The translations under genes and the position numbers were made by a program. A model generated the notes under the pieces. The model saw only the letters and a list, made by a program, of their open reading frames with translations. It was not told the DNA's origin and ran no database searches. From Raineyella sp. W15-4 (lineage in GTDB: Bacteria; Actinomycetota; Actinomycetes; Propionibacteriales; Propionibacteriaceae): DNA of 64,000 nt. This document shows, piece by piece, positions 17,460 through 26,063 of this stretch. The DNA lies in contig NZ_CP137079.1 of the NCBI RefSeq assembly GCF_033170155.1, forward strand, positions 3,898,934-3,962,933, written 5' to 3'. Positions within the stretch are counted from its first letter, which is position 1, and the number at the start of each line of letters is the position of its first letter.

Positions 17460-18728
17460 GTGGCCGCAGGCTCGGCGATGTCCGGCGGTCGGGCGCTGCG
17501 GGTGGAGTCCGGGCCGGGCGCGCTGCTGGCGATGATCCGTGAGTCCGGCGGGATGACGACCCGGGAACTGATCGCCGGGTCCGGGCTGGCCCGGGCCACC
17601 GTCGAGTCCCGGCTGGCCAGACTGTCTGCCGGCGGATTCGTGGTGCAGGGTGTCCAGGACCGTACGACCGGGCGTCCGCCCCGGGTCTTCATGCTGAACG
17701 AGACCGGCGGACTGTTGGTCGCCGTGGACATCGGCACTGCCCGGACGGCCATCTCGGTCACCGATCTGTCCTGCAAGGTGATCGCCTCGGCGGGCTTCGA
17801 CATGGCGGTCAGCGCCGGCCCCGGGCTGGTCCTCGGCGAGGTGGCCACCCGTCTCCGCCAACTGATCGGGCGGGAGCACCTGGACCCCTCGCTGGTGATG
17901 GGGGTGGCGATCGGCGTCCCCGATGCGGTCGATCTCTCCGGGGAGATGGCCCGGCCGCCGCTGTCCGACCTGCCGGGACTGCACACCGAATGGGCCGACG
18001 TGGGCATCGCCCGGGAGGTCCGGGCCTTCCTGCCCGCCCTCGGGATCCGGCCGATCCCGGTCGTCGTCGACAACGGGGCCAACTGCCTCGCCCAGGGCGA
18101 GTGGCTGACGTCCTGGCCGCAGACCCGCAACCTGCTGGTGCTGCGGCTCGACATGTCGTTGGCCTGCGGCATCATCTCGAACGGTCAGGTGCTGCGCGGG
18201 GCCAACGGCCTCGCCGGCGACCTCGCCCACATCCCCGACGAGGGGAGCGAGGTGCGGTGCGTCTGCGGGAGGACCGGCTGCGCCGCGGCGGTGGCGAGCG
18301 GCCAGGGGATCGCCCGCCTGCTGGGGGAGCGGGGTGCGGCCGTACGGGGCGCCGACGACCTGGTGCGGCTGGCGGAGGCCGGCGACACCGAGATCCTGGA
18401 GCTGCTGCACCGGGGCGCCCACCGGCTGGGGGTGGTCGTCGGTGCGGCGATCTCCACCCTTGACCCGGAGCTGGTCGTGCTCGGGGGAGGCCTGATCGAG
18501 GGGCTGCCCGGCCTCGCGGACGAGATCAGGCGCGTCGCCCTGTCCCAGGTGCACCCGTTGGTGGCGGCCCACATCGCCGTGCTCCGCTCCCGGATGGACC
18601 CCGCCGTGGGACTCATCGGTGCCGCGCAACTGGCGCTGGAGCAGGCCCTGGACCCGGCGCAGGTGGATGCGGCGCTCGACCGGGGCGTCGTCCTGCCGCT
18701 GCCCGGCAACGGATCTGTAGAAACCTAG
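17460..18728 (+). CDS. ROK-family transcriptional regulator
   Basis: From GTG 17460, 8 bp after GGGAGGT, the protein has 422 residues. An N-terminal winged HTH (LLAMIRESGGMTTRELIAGS; GLARATVESRLARL) precedes a ROK domain with VAVDIGTARTAISVTDL and VVDNGANCLAQGEW. The zinc motif CxCGxxGC is present as CVCGRTGC near residue 265, followed by VVLGGGLIEGLPGL. ROK repressors such as NagC and Mlc sense sugars or PTS state. It sits directly before the PTS operon and is divergent from the orphan EIIB, so control of this PTS is likely. It may use the PTS proteins as signal partners. Confidence 0.93.
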   Translation: MAAGSAMSGGRALRVESGPGALLAMIRESGGMTTRELIAGSGLARATVESRLARLSAGGFVVQGVQDRTTGRPPRVFMLNETGGLLVAVDIGTARTAISVTDLSCKVIASAGFDMAVSAGPGLVLGEVATRLRQLIGREHLDPSLVMGVAIGVPDAVDLSGEMARPPLSDLPGLHTEWADVGIAREVRAFLPALGIRPIPVVVDNGANCLAQGEWLTSWPQTRNLLVLRLDMSLACGIISNGQVLRGANGLAGDLAHIPDEGSEVRCVCGRTGCAAAVASGQGIARLLGERGAAVRGADDLVRLAEAGDTEILELLHRGAHRLGVVVGAAISTLDPELVVLGGGLIEGLPGLADEIRRVALSQVHPLVAAHIAVLRSRMDPAVGLIGAAQLALEQALDPAQVDAALDRGVVLPLPGNGSVET

Positions 18729-18741
18729 ACAGAACTTCTGT
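18729..18741. promoter_or_regulatory. Palindrome ACAGAA-C-TTCTGT upstream of PTS operon
   Basis: A perfect 6-1-6 palindrome begins right after the ROK stop codon, about 100 bp before the EIIA start. The A/T-rich surroundings (18720-18765) suggest a second promoter here for the PTS genes. The palindrome differs from the 17393 site. Confidence 0.4.
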
Positions 18742-18838
18742 ATAGCTCTGGACAAAACATCCTCGACGGGGCCATCCTGGAGCGGTGGGCGGGTCAGCCC
18801 ACCGGCGACGTTGCCGATCCGTCGAAGGGGTGCCTCGT

Positions 18839-19300
18839 ATGGCTCTGGACCTGTCCACTGCGCTGCCGGACGCAGCCGTCAAGCTGGGATTTCCGGCCGC
18901 GGACTGGCGTGCGGCGGTGATCGCGGCCGGCGACGCGCTGGTCAGCAGCGGCGCCACCACCGACCGCTACACCCAGGAGATGGTGGCGGCGATCGACAGG
19001 TTGGGTCCGTACATCGTGATCGCTCCCGGCATCGCGATCGCGCACGCCCGGCCCTCGGACGCCGTCCTGCGGTCGGGCCTGTCCTGGGTCCGGCTCGAGG
19101 TGCCGGTGGCGTTCGGGCACGCACACAACGATCCCGTTGGCCTCGTCATCGGCCTGGCGGCCCGCGACCACGAGGACCACCTGGAGGTCATGTCGGCGCT
19201 CGCCGGGGCGCTCGCCGATCGCGGATTGTCGGCCGCGCTCGCGACGGCCGACACGCCGGCCCGGGTCCGCGAACTGCTCGCGGGTGACATCGGCGACTGA
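18839..19300 (+). CDS. PTS EIIA component (fructose/mannitol/ascorbate type)
   Basis: The 153-residue protein belongs to the PTS_EIIA_2 fold. The phosphohistidine lies in PYIVIAPGIAIAHARPSDAV, and DPVGLVIGLAARDHEDHLEV is the conserved downstream segment. It accepts phosphate from HPr and passes it to EIIB. GAAGGGG precedes the ATG. It leads the IIA-IIB-IIC set and is followed 89 bp later by EIIB. Confidence 0.92.
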   Translation: MALDLSTALPDAAVKLGFPAADWRAAVIAAGDALVSSGATTDRYTQEMVAAIDRLGPYIVIAPGIAIAHARPSDAVLRSGLSWVRLEVPVAFGHAHNDPVGLVIGLAARDHEDHLEVMSALAGALADRGLSAALATADTPARVRELLAGDIGD

Positions 19301-19389
19301 GGCCCCACCCCGAGAGGGCCCTTCCGACAAGAACACGATCCGACAAGAACACTCATCGATTCGACGAAGAATTCGAAGGGAAACACATC

Positions 19390-19668
19390 ATGAATGTCGT
19401 ATGCGTCTGTGGCATGGGGATCGGGACGTCCATCATCCTCAAGATGAACGCCGAGAAAGCCCTCGGCCGGCTGGGCGTGCCGGCAACGGTCACCACCTCG
19501 GACATCAGTGCCGCCCGAGGGGCGGCGCAAGGGGCGGACCTGATCCTGACCTCCGCCGAACTCGCGGAAAAGCTGGCCGACATCTCGGCCCCGGTCGCGG
19601 TCGTCAACAACTTCATGGACGCCACGGAGATCGAAACCGTGCTGTCCGATCACCTCCCCCGGTCCTGA
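19390..19668 (+). CDS. PTS EIIB component, ascorbate/SgaB-like
   Basis: The 92-residue protein starts MNVVCVCGMGIGTSIILKMN, with the active cysteine directly before GMGIGTS. It shares about half of its residues with the divergent orphan EIIB at 17007-17282, including the VAVVNNFMD segment. It takes phosphate from EIIA and delivers it to the sugar on EIIC. It is separated by 30 bp from the EIIC gene. Confidence 0.93.
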   Translation: MNVVCVCGMGIGTSIILKMNAEKALGRLGVPATVTTSDISAARGAAQGADLILTSAELAEKLADISAPVAVVNNFMDATEIETVLSDHLPRS

Positions 19669-19698
19669 GACCGGGAACGACGTGGAGAGAACACTACA

Positions 19699-21189
19699 AT
19701 GTCGTGGTTCATGTCAATCCTGAATTTCATCAGCGTTCAGATCCTGAACGTTCCGGCGTACCTCATCGGCATCGTGGCCGTCATCGGCCTGATCGCCATG
19801 AAGAAGAAGCCCGGCGAGGTCATCTCCGGCGGCGTCAAGGCGGCGATGGGCTACCTCATCCTCGGTGCCGGCGCCACCGTCGTCGTCAACTCGCTCACCC
19901 CGTTCGGTGACCTGATCCTCAAGGACACCGGGGCGCACGGCGTCGTCCCGACGAACGAGGTGATCACCGCCCAGGCGGCGAGTCAGTTCGGCGCGCAGTC
20001 GGCCTACATCATCGTCCTCGGCTTCATCGTCATGCTGGTGCTGGCCCGCTTCACCCCGCTGAGGTACGTGTTCCTCACCGGCCACCACATGGTCTTCATG
20101 TCCACCCTGCTGGCCGTGGTGCTGTCGGTCGGTTTCGGTCCCGGCCAGGGGATCTGGGTCGTGCTGATCGGCTCGGTGCTGATGGGGGTGATCATGGTGG
20201 TCATGCCGGCCTTCGCCCAGCCCTACATGAACCGGGTGGTGGGATCACCGGACGGCAATCTGGCCATCGGCCACTTCAACACCCTCGGCTACATCGTCGC
20301 GGGCGCCGCCGGCGCCGCCGTGGGAAAGCGCTCGAAGTCGGCCGAGGAGGTCAATTTCCCGCAGGGTCTCAGCTTCCTGCGTGACTCCATGGTGTCCACC
20401 ACCCTGCTGATGCTGGTGCTGTACATGGTGTTCGCGGTCTGGGGGGCGATCGTCCTGCCGCACGACACCCTGATGCAGATCTTCGCGTCGTCCACCTCGG
20501 GGCCGTCCGCCGACCTGGGTGCGTACATCATGGCGGCCTTCGCGCAGGCGCTGCAGTTCGGCATCGGTGTCAGCGTGATCCTCTACGGCGTCCGGATCAT
20601 CCTCGGTGAACTGGTCCCGGCCTTCCAGGGCATCGCGGAGCGGGTCGTGCCCGGGGCCAAGCCCGCGCTCGACGTGCCGATCGTCTTCCCGTTCGGGCCG
20701 AACTCGTCGCTGATCGGCTTCCTCTCCTCCTTCGTCGGCGGTCTGTTCACCCTGGTGGTGATCGCGATCTGGCTCGGCCCGGCCTTCGGGCTGGCGCTGA
20801 TCCTGCCCGGCATGGTGCCGCACTTCTTCGACGGTGGCGGCGCCGGGGTCTTCGGCAACGCGACCGGCGGTCGTCGCGGCGCCGTCGTCGGCGGCTTCCT
20901 CAACGGCATCCTGATCACCCTGCTGCCCGCCTTCCTGCTCACCGTCCTCGGGACGCTGGGCATGGCGAACAGCACCTTCGGCGACGCGGACTTCGGCTGG
21001 TTCGGGACCGTGAACGGCCTGATCGCCCGGCTCGGCATGCCAGCCGCCCCGATCGTCATGGTGCTCTTCGCGCTGCTGCTGGTCGCCGCCGCCTGGATCT
21101 TCAAGGTCCGTCGGGTGGACACCGGCTGGCTGCCCGGACGGGCCCGGGCGGAGTGGCTGGCGGCGCAGAAGGAGCCCGTCCGCCACTGA
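19699..21189 (+). CDS. PTS EIIC component, UlaA (ascorbate) family
   Basis: The 496-residue membrane protein has about 11 hydrophobic segments and the UlaA-family landmarks: VQILNVPAYLIGIVAVIGLI, KAAMGYLILGAGATVVVNSL, FNTLGYIVAGAAGAAVGKRS, VFPFGPNSSLIGFLSSFVGG and HFFDGGGAGVFGNATGG. UlaA transports and phosphorylates L-ascorbate. Family members in other bacteria handle other sugars or polyols, and no ascorbate catabolic genes (UlaD, UlaE, UlaF, UlaG) are next to this one. Transketolase and DeoC follow instead, so the substrate is probably not ascorbate. Confidence 0.93.
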   Translation: MSWFMSILNFISVQILNVPAYLIGIVAVIGLIAMKKKPGEVISGGVKAAMGYLILGAGATVVVNSLTPFGDLILKDTGAHGVVPTNEVITAQAASQFGAQSAYIIVLGFIVMLVLARFTPLRYVFLTGHHMVFMSTLLAVVLSVGFGPGQGIWVVLIGSVLMGVIMVVMPAFAQPYMNRVVGSPDGNLAIGHFNTLGYIVAGAAGAAVGKRSKSAEEVNFPQGLSFLRDSMVSTTLLMLVLYMVFAVWGAIVLPHDTLMQIFASSTSGPSADLGAYIMAAFAQALQFGIGVSVILYGVRIILGELVPAFQGIAERVVPGAKPALDVPIVFPFGPNSSLIGFLSSFVGGLFTLVVIAIWLGPAFGLALILPGMVPHFFDGGGAGVFGNATGGRRGAVVGGFLNGILITLLPAFLLTVLGTLGMANSTFGDADFGWFGTVNGLIARLGMPAAPIVMVLFALLLVAAAWIFKVRRVDTGWLPGRARAEWLAAQKEPVRH

Positions 21190-21282
21190 GCCCGTCGCTG
21201 CCGGGAAGTGGGGGCCGGACGGCGCAGGCTGCCGCCGGCCCCCACGGGCCCGGTGCCCTCATCGAGAACGAGGTGAAAACTG

Positions 21283-23334
21283 ATGCAAGCATTCCTGGAT
21301 GAGCTGATCCGTCACGCGCGAGTCCTTCCCCTCGACATCGTGCAGGCCAAGGGGAACGGCCATGCCGGCACCGCCACCAGCCTGATGCCGCTGGCCACCG
21401 TCCTCTATCAGGAACACCTGGTGCACAACCCCGCCGACCCGGCCTGGCCGGGGCGGGACCGGTTCGTCCTGTCGGCCGGCCACGCGAGCCTGCTGCTCTA
21501 TGTGCAGCTGTATCTCCACGGGTACGGCCTGACGATGGACGACCTGCGGCGGGCCAGGACGATCGACTCCCTGACACCGGGCCACCCCGAGCGGGGGCTC
21601 ACCCCCGGGGTCGAGACGACCACCGGCCCCCTCGGCCAGGGGCTGGCCAACGCCGTCGGGATGGCCCTGGACGCTCGCCGGGTGACCGCGATGCTGGATC
21701 CGGACGGTGGGACGGACAGTCCCTTCCGGCACCGGGTGTGGTGCCTGGTCTCCGACGGTGACCTGATGGAGGGCATCTCCCACGAGGCGGGTGCCCTCGC
21801 CGGGCATCTGAGGCTCGGCGACCTGATCGTGCTGTGGGACGACAACCGGATCACCATCGAGGGCAGCACCGGGGTGACGACGAGCGAGGATGTGGTCGCC
21901 CGCTTCGCCGCGTACGGCTTCCGGACCCTCGAGGTGAACGACTGTGAGGACCTGACCGGGATCGATACGGTCCTGACGGTTGCCGCCTCCTCGGGACCGT
22001 ACGACCGCCCGACCTTCGTACGCCTCCACAGCCGGATCGGCAACCCGATGCCGGCCGTCGGCGGCACCGCCAAGGCCCACGCCGGCCGTCCCGGAGAGGA
22101 GGAGATCCGGGCGACCAAGCAGCTCCTGGGGCTCGATCCCGACGAGCACTTCGCCGTGCCCGCGGAGCTCCTGGCGGCGGCCCGCCGGCAGGCCGCTGAG
22201 CGGGGAGCCGCGCTGCAGGGCGAGTGGACCGCTCGCTACCAGGCCTGGCGCGCCGCGGCTCCGGCCGACCGGGTCGCCCTGCTCGACCGGCTCGAGGCTG
22301 GCACCCTCCCCGAGGGACTCTGGGACGACCTGCCCGACCTCGGCGACCAACCGGTCGCGGTCCGCAGCGTCACCGGCGCCTACCTGCGGATGCTCGGCGA
22401 GCGGCTCCCCGAACTGTGGGGAGGATCCGCGGACCTGGCCGACACCGCCGGTGGGCGGCTGAGCCGGGAGGACAACCTGCTCAGCCCGGCGGACACCACC
22501 GGGCGACCCGGTGGGCCGGGTGGCCGACAGATCCACTACGGCATCCGCGAGCACGCGATGGGAGCGATCACCAATGGGATCGCCCTGGGAGGCCTGACCC
22601 GCCCGTTCGCGAACGGGTACCTGGTGTTCTCCGACTACCTGCGCCCGGCGCTGCGCCTCGCCGCCCTGATGCAGCTGCCGGCGATCTTCACCTTCTCCCA
22701 CGACTCGGTCGCCGTCGGGGAGGACGGCCCGACCCACCAGCCGGTCGAGCAACTCTCGTCGTTGCGGCTGATCCCCGGTCTGGCGGTCGTCCGGCCCGCC
22801 GATCCGGCCGAGGTGCTGGGCGCCTGGCAACGGGTGATCGAACGCCCCGAGGGACCGGTCGCCCTGGTCTCCTGCCGGCAGGAGGTGCCCCAGCTCAGGC
22901 TGGCCGAGGCATCAGTGCAGGGGACCCGGCGCGGTGGCTACGTGGTCCGCGCCGTGGACCGCCCCGACGCGGTGCTGATGGCCACCGGGTCGGAGGTGCA
23001 CCTGGCCGTGGCGGCGGCGGAGCGGCTCGCGGCGGAGGGACTTGCGGCGCAGGTCGTGTCCCTACCCTGTTGGGAGTGGTTCGAGGCAGAGCCTGCCGAC
23101 TACCGGCGGACGGTCCTGCGGCCGGAGGTCGCGGCACGCGTCGCGGTCGAGGCCGGCTCCGGCGGCCTCTGGTGGAAATACCTCGGCACAGCCGGGGAAT
23201 GTGTGTCGGTCGAGCACTTCGGCCAGAGTGGTCCCGGGGCGGAGGTCCTCCGACGTGCGGGGATCACCGTGGAGGCCGTGGTCGCGGCCGCCCGGGCCTC
23301 GATCCGTCGGGCCGAGGACGGGCGAGCGGGATAG
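21283..23334 (+). CDS. tkt: Transketolase
   Basis: This 683-residue, full-length transketolase has the N-terminal TPP domain ([70 protein letters not shown]). A pyrimidine domain ([38 protein letters not shown]) and a C-terminal domain with [18 protein letters not shown] follow. It transfers two-carbon units between sugar phosphates. Placement in a PTS operon suggests a catabolic paralogue rather than the housekeeping copy, fed with erythrose 4-phosphate or pentose phosphates. A GAGGTG site precedes the ATG. A tandem repeat starts 3 bp after its stop. Confidence 0.95.
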   Translation: MQAFLDELIRHARVLPLDIVQAKGNGHAGTATSLMPLATVLYQEHLVHNPADPAWPGRDRFVLSAGHASLLLYVQLYLHGYGLTMDDLRRARTIDSLTPGHPERGLTPGVETTTGPLGQGLANAVGMALDARRVTAMLDPDGGTDSPFRHRVWCLVSDGDLMEGISHEAGALAGHLRLGDLIVLWDDNRITIEGSTGVTTSEDVVARFAAYGFRTLEVNDCEDLTGIDTVLTVAASSGPYDRPTFVRLHSRIGNPMPAVGGTAKAHAGRPGEEEIRATKQLLGLDPDEHFAVPAELLAAARRQAAERGAALQGEWTARYQAWRAAAPADRVALLDRLEAGTLPEGLWDDLPDLGDQPVAVRSVTGAYLRMLGERLPELWGGSADLADTAGGRLSREDNLLSPADTTGRPGGPGGRQIHYGIREHAMGAITNGIALGGLTRPFANGYLVFSDYLRPALRLAALMQLPAIFTFSHDSVAVGEDGPTHQPVEQLSSLRLIPGLAVVRPADPAEVLGAWQRVIERPEGPVALVSCRQEVPQLRLAEASVQGTRRGGYVVRAVDRPDAVLMATGSEVHLAVAAAERLAAEGLAAQVVSLPCWEWFEAEPADYRRTVLRPEVAARVAVEAGSGGLWWKYLGTAGECVSVEHFGQSGPGAEVLRRAGITVEAVVAAARASIRRAEDGRAG

Positions 23335-23336
23335 CC

Positions 23337-23412
23337 TCGGCGGTCGGCGGTCGGCGGTCGGCGGTCGGCGGTCGGCGGTCGGCGGTCGGCGGTCGGCGGT
23401 CGGCGGTCGGCG
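23337..23412. repeat. 7-bp tandem repeat (TCGGCGG), about 10.9 copies
   Basis: Ten perfect copies of TCGGCGG run from 23337 to 23406, followed by a partial copy. The array begins 3 bp after the transketolase stop and ends about 75 bp before deoC. A 7-bp unit gains or loses copies easily by slippage, which would change the distance between the two genes. Confidence 0.95.
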
Positions 23413-23426
23413 AGCAGTGGTCGACG

Positions 23427-23458
23427 TCGGTGCAGAAGAAACTCGGTGCAGAAGAAAT
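23427..23458. repeat. 16-bp tandem duplication before deoC
   Basis: TCGGTGCAGAAGAAAC (23427-23442) is followed directly by a copy differing only in its last base (23443-23458). It lies between the heptamer array and the deoC ribosome binding site. Confidence 0.85.
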
Positions 23459-23486
23459 CGAAGCAGTCGACAAGGAGGAGCCTGAG

Positions 23487-24158
23487 ATGATCACCCGTCA
23501 GGAACTGGCGCAGCTGATGGATCACACCCTGCTGCGGCCGGAGGCCACCGCGCAGGAGGTGGCAGCGCTCGCCCAGGAGGCGCGGGAGCTGGGGACGTAC
23601 GCGATCTGTGTGTCGCCCGCCAGACTGCCGGTGCGCGTCGACGGCGTACGCGTCGCCACCGTGTGCGGATTCCCCTCCGGGGCGGTGGCCCCGTCGATCA
23701 AGGCGGCCGAGGCCGCCCTGGCGGCCGCGAACGGCGCCGCGGAGGTGGACATGGTCGTCGACCTGGGGGCGGTGAAGGGCGCGGAATGGGCAGTGGTCGC
23801 CAACGAGATCGCCGCGGTGCGGGCGGCCGTGCCCGCGGCCACGGTGCTCAAGGTGATCATCGAGTCCGCGATCCTCACCGATGACGAGATCGTCCGGGTG
23901 TGCCGGATCGCCGAACAGGAGGGGGCTGATTTCGTCAAGACGTCGACGGGGTTCCATCCCGCCGGGGGAGCCTCGGTGCACGCGGTCCGGTTGATGGCCG
24001 AGACGGTCGGGCCGCGACTGGGGGTGAAGGCGTCGGGCGGAATTCGCGACCTCGCCACCGCGCTGGCGATGGTCGAGGCGGGCGCTACCCGCCTCGGGCT
24101 CTCGTCCTCCCGGAAGATCCTGACCGAGTTCGACGAGCCGGTCGGGCACAGCCGATGA
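23487..24158 (+). CDS. deoC: Deoxyribose-phosphate aldolase
   Basis: Starting at the ATG 23487 after AAGGAGGAG, the protein has 223 residues, normal for DeoC. Features are [66 protein letters not shown] and the Schiff-base lysine K151 in [14 protein letters not shown], then [20 protein letters not shown]. DeoC splits 2-deoxyribose 5-phosphate into acetaldehyde and glyceraldehyde 3-phosphate. No nucleoside phosphorylase is nearby; as the last gene of the PTS-transketolase unit it may act on the sugar that the PTS delivers. The frame is open upstream through the repeat, but nothing supports a longer protein. Confidence 0.94.
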   Translation: MITRQELAQLMDHTLLRPEATAQEVAALAQEARELGTYAICVSPARLPVRVDGVRVATVCGFPSGAVAPSIKAAEAALAAANGAAEVDMVVDLGAVKGAEWAVVANEIAAVRAAVPAATVLKVIIESAILTDDEIVRVCRIAEQEGADFVKTSTGFHPAGGASVHAVRLMAETVGPRLGVKASGGIRDLATALAMVEAGATRLGLSSSRKILTEFDEPVGHSR

Positions 24159-24295
24159 GTGTCGGTGGTGATGGCGGAACAACCCTTGCAGGCCCAGCGC
24201 CGACGGAGAAGCGTCAGGCCGCTCTGTTCCGTCAGACCGGGGTGTGGTGGCCAGGGCTGACGCGCCGTGTGCGACCCTAGATGACAACGGGTGGG

Positions 24296-24430
24296 TCATC
24301 GTTCACGGTCGGCGCGGATCAGGTCGACGCTGGAGATCGTCGAGGTCTCGGAACGGCGGTCGACCCTGGCGAGGACCTCCTCCAGCTCAGAAGTCGCGGC
24401 CTCGCGTTCCAGCAGGTCGCGCAGGTACGC
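24296..24430 (-). pseudogene. Antitoxin (VapB/FitA-like) C-terminal remnant
   Basis: On the minus strand, codons from 24430 to the stop at 24296 read AYLRDLLEREAATSELEEVL, then ARVDRRSETSTISS and SVDLIRADRER. This is the typical C-terminal half of a VapB-type antitoxin. The N-terminal DNA-binding half is missing: the frame meets a stop exactly where the dispersed repeat at 24430 begins. The remnant therefore looks truncated by, or at, that repeat. No PIN toxin follows. The assignment rests on a short stretch, so it is moderate. Confidence 0.5.
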
Positions 24431-24480
24431 CGGAAAGTGTCACCAGGGGGTTGAATCGCCCGCTCGAGCACGGACTCCGC
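24430..24480. repeat. Dispersed repeat, copy A
   Basis: The first ~39 bp (24430-24468) are found again at 62438-62476 with a single mismatch, including GTTGAATCGCCCGCTCGAG. Similarity decays afterwards but GTTCGC recurs at a similar offset. It lies at the broken end of the antitoxin remnant. The remaining spacer 24159-24295 holds nothing recognisable. Confidence 0.85.
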
Positions 24481-24541
24481 GTTCGCGCCGTCGGGTGGTG
24501 TCGTGGGGTGGGGGTGAGGCCGGGTGGGTGAGGTCACCGGG

Positions 24542-25180
24542 TCAGGGCCGCAGCCGTACGTCCATCCTCAGTGCGAGGCCGGCGAGCCACTCTGCGTCCT
24601 CGGGAAGCATGAAGGCCCTGGCGTCGAGGTGCCCGGGGAGCGGACGCAGGGGTGGCTGGCCGAACAGGCACCAGGCCTGGCTGTGGTTGTGGTGGCGGCA
24701 CATGTAGGTGACCCCGCCGAGCCCGATCGCATGGGCTGCCTCGGCCCACCGGACGGTACCGGGGTACTCCGTGGGCGGGGTGTCGGTCAGGTCGGCCGCG
24801 AAGAGGTTGAACCGGCGCAGTCCGTCGCTGTGGAACCGGGCGACCTCGATCGGTTCGACGACCTCCAGGACGGTGAGCACCTTGGTGCGCCAGTCGCGGC
24901 CGAGCAGGAAGGTGCCGGGCTCGGCGTCGTGGAGGATGGTCTCGTGGACCGCCCCCTCCGGGCTGTCGGCCGCGTAGAGGACCGGGACCACGGGGTCGCC
25001 GAAGAAGGCGAAGCGGGTCGGTCTCCCGAATCCGGGGTTGGGGACGTCGCCCGGGTTGGTGACCGGCTCGATTCGACCGCTGGCGGGGAGGCCGGGATCA
25101 TGGACCCGGTAGAGGATCGTACCGGTGGCGACCGTCTCGCGCAGTGGGTCGAACGGTGAGGGCGGCGCGGTCAGAACCAA
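24542..25180 (-). CDS. RES-domain toxin
   Basis: The RES domain is evident: TILYRVHDPGLPASGRIEPV with the conserved arginine, NPGFGRPTRFAFFGD, VPVLYAADSPEGAVHETILH with the conserved glutamate, and a central Arg/Tyr/His-rich region ending in a strand near YMCRHHNHSQAWCLFG. RES toxins degrade NAD+ (NAD phosphorylase or glycohydrolase activity) and arrest growth. I prefer the TTG at 25180, which overlaps the antitoxin stop by 10 bp and lies downstream of GGAGGAGG within that gene, giving 212 residues. A longer frame to 25288 exists but would overlap the antitoxin by 118 bp. Confidence 0.82.
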   Translation of the reverse strand: MVLTAPPSPFDPLRETVATGTILYRVHDPGLPASGRIEPVTNPGDVPNPGFGRPTRFAFFGDPVVPVLYAADSPEGAVHETILHDAEPGTFLLGRDWRTKVLTVLEVVEPIEVARFHSDGLRRFNLFAADLTDTPPTEYPGTVRWAEAAHAIGLGGVTYMCRHHNHSQAWCLFGQPPLRPLPGHLDARAFMLPEDAEWLAGLALRMDVRLRP

Positions 25181-25713
25181 CGGCCGGACGCCTCCTCCGC
25201 GGTCAGTGCCGCGACCCTCTCGGGCGCATGCTCCAGCAGCGCGGCCGGTTCGGCTCCGCCCAGGTACGGGTTCGCCGAGACCATCCACAGCAGGATCTCC
25301 TCGTCGTCGACGCCGCTCTCCCGGAGCGGTGTGACGATCTCACGCCACCGCGGGTGGGGGTTCCGGCCGAGGAACTCGAAGCGGGGATAGACCTTGGGCC
25401 GTCCGCGTCGGAACCCGATCAACCCGTACTCCCGCGCCAGGGTGGTGGCGATGGAGCGGCTGGTGGGGCTGCCTCCCCGCAGCGTTGCGATGTCCGCGGA
25501 GGTGTACACGCCGTAGGTCTCGATCAGGTGCCTCCACAGCAGCTCGACCTGGGAGAGCTGGGCGGCAGTGTTCGGCCCGACCGGCTGTTCCTGCGCCTCC
25601 AGTGCGGCGGCGACCCGGTTGATCGCAGCCCTGGTGTCGGCGAACTGCGCTAGGAAGGCTTCGTACTGCTCCCTGGTGAGCCCCTCCGGGACACTGGTCG
25701 TCACTGTCGTCAT
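25171..25713 (-). CDS. Antitoxin of RES/Xre-type module
   Basis: Start ATG 25713 gives 180 residues; a longer frame begins at 25746 but runs into the A/T-rich promoter. The middle contains an HTH-like stretch (GSPTSRSIATTLAREYGLIG). The C-terminal region (PHPRWREIVTPLRESGVDDE, ILLWMVSANPYLGGAEPAAL and ALTAEEASGRWF) matches the toxin-binding MbcA/ParS-type domain found in RES-module antitoxins. That domain's conserved ending plugs the RES active site. It is translationally coupled to the downstream RES toxin, and an inverted repeat at its promoter suggests autoregulation. Confidence 0.82.
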   Translation of the reverse strand: MTTVTTSVPEGLTREQYEAFLAQFADTRAAINRVAAALEAQEQPVGPNTAAQLSQVELLWRHLIETYGVYTSADIATLRGGSPTSRSIATTLAREYGLIGFRRGRPKVYPRFEFLGRNPHPRWREIVTPLRESGVDDEEILLWMVSANPYLGGAEPAALLEHAPERVAALTAEEASGRWF

Positions 25714-25721
25714 AGACCCAG

Positions 25722-25764
25722 GATAACGTTGAGAATTTAGTGCCACAACGTTCGCTACGTTATC
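25722..25764. promoter_or_regulatory. Inverted repeat at RES-module promoter
   Basis: GATAACGT at 25722-25729 is the exact complement of ACGTTATC at 25757-25764. AACGTT also occurs within or between the arms at 25725-25730 and 25747-25752. It lies just upstream of the antitoxin ATG in an A/T-rich patch, so it is a good candidate for the antitoxin's own operator. Confidence 0.55.
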
Positions 25765-25901
25765 TGTCGATTCGGTGGTGGACGGGGGTGGCCCAGCACC
25801 GCCGGGGCTGACGGTGACGGCCGCGAGCTGGGCGAGTACGGCCTGGCTGACGGGGTCCGCCGGACACCGGTAACTCGAATCCTAAATGTCGTGACAAATG
25901 G

Positions 25902-25931
25902 TTGACGTCAGTTACTAGAGCGCTCTAGTCT
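25902..25931 (+). promoter_or_regulatory. Promoter with LacI-type operator in the spacer
   Basis: TTGACG (25902-25907) and TAGTCT (25926-25931) are spaced 18 bp apart. The perfect 16-bp palindrome ACTAGAGCGCTCTAGT (25914-25929), with the central CG typical of LacI-family operators, fills the spacer and covers the -10 box. A repressor bound there would block the promoter of the oxidoreductase/isomerase/transporter operon. The LacI protein encoded at 30721-31809 is the likely ligand. Confidence 0.7.
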
Positions 25932-26063
25932 TGAGATGTCCGGTGCTCCGGATGGTGCCTCCGGGCAGGGCGGCCCCTCGTGATCGAGCGGGCCCGAGGC
26001 CGCCCTCGCCGGGATGCAAGTCCGTACACACGCAGATCCGTACACACAAAGAGGTGTCACATC

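Noticed and set aside
19699..21189. Ascorbate-specific PTS
   Set aside because: Family membership is clear, but none of the ascorbate catabolic enzymes lies near it, so the substrate is left open.
22224..23486. N-terminal extension of deoC through the heptamer repeat
   Set aside because: It would overlap most of the transketolase gene in another frame; the strong AAGGAGGAG site at 23472 marks the true start.
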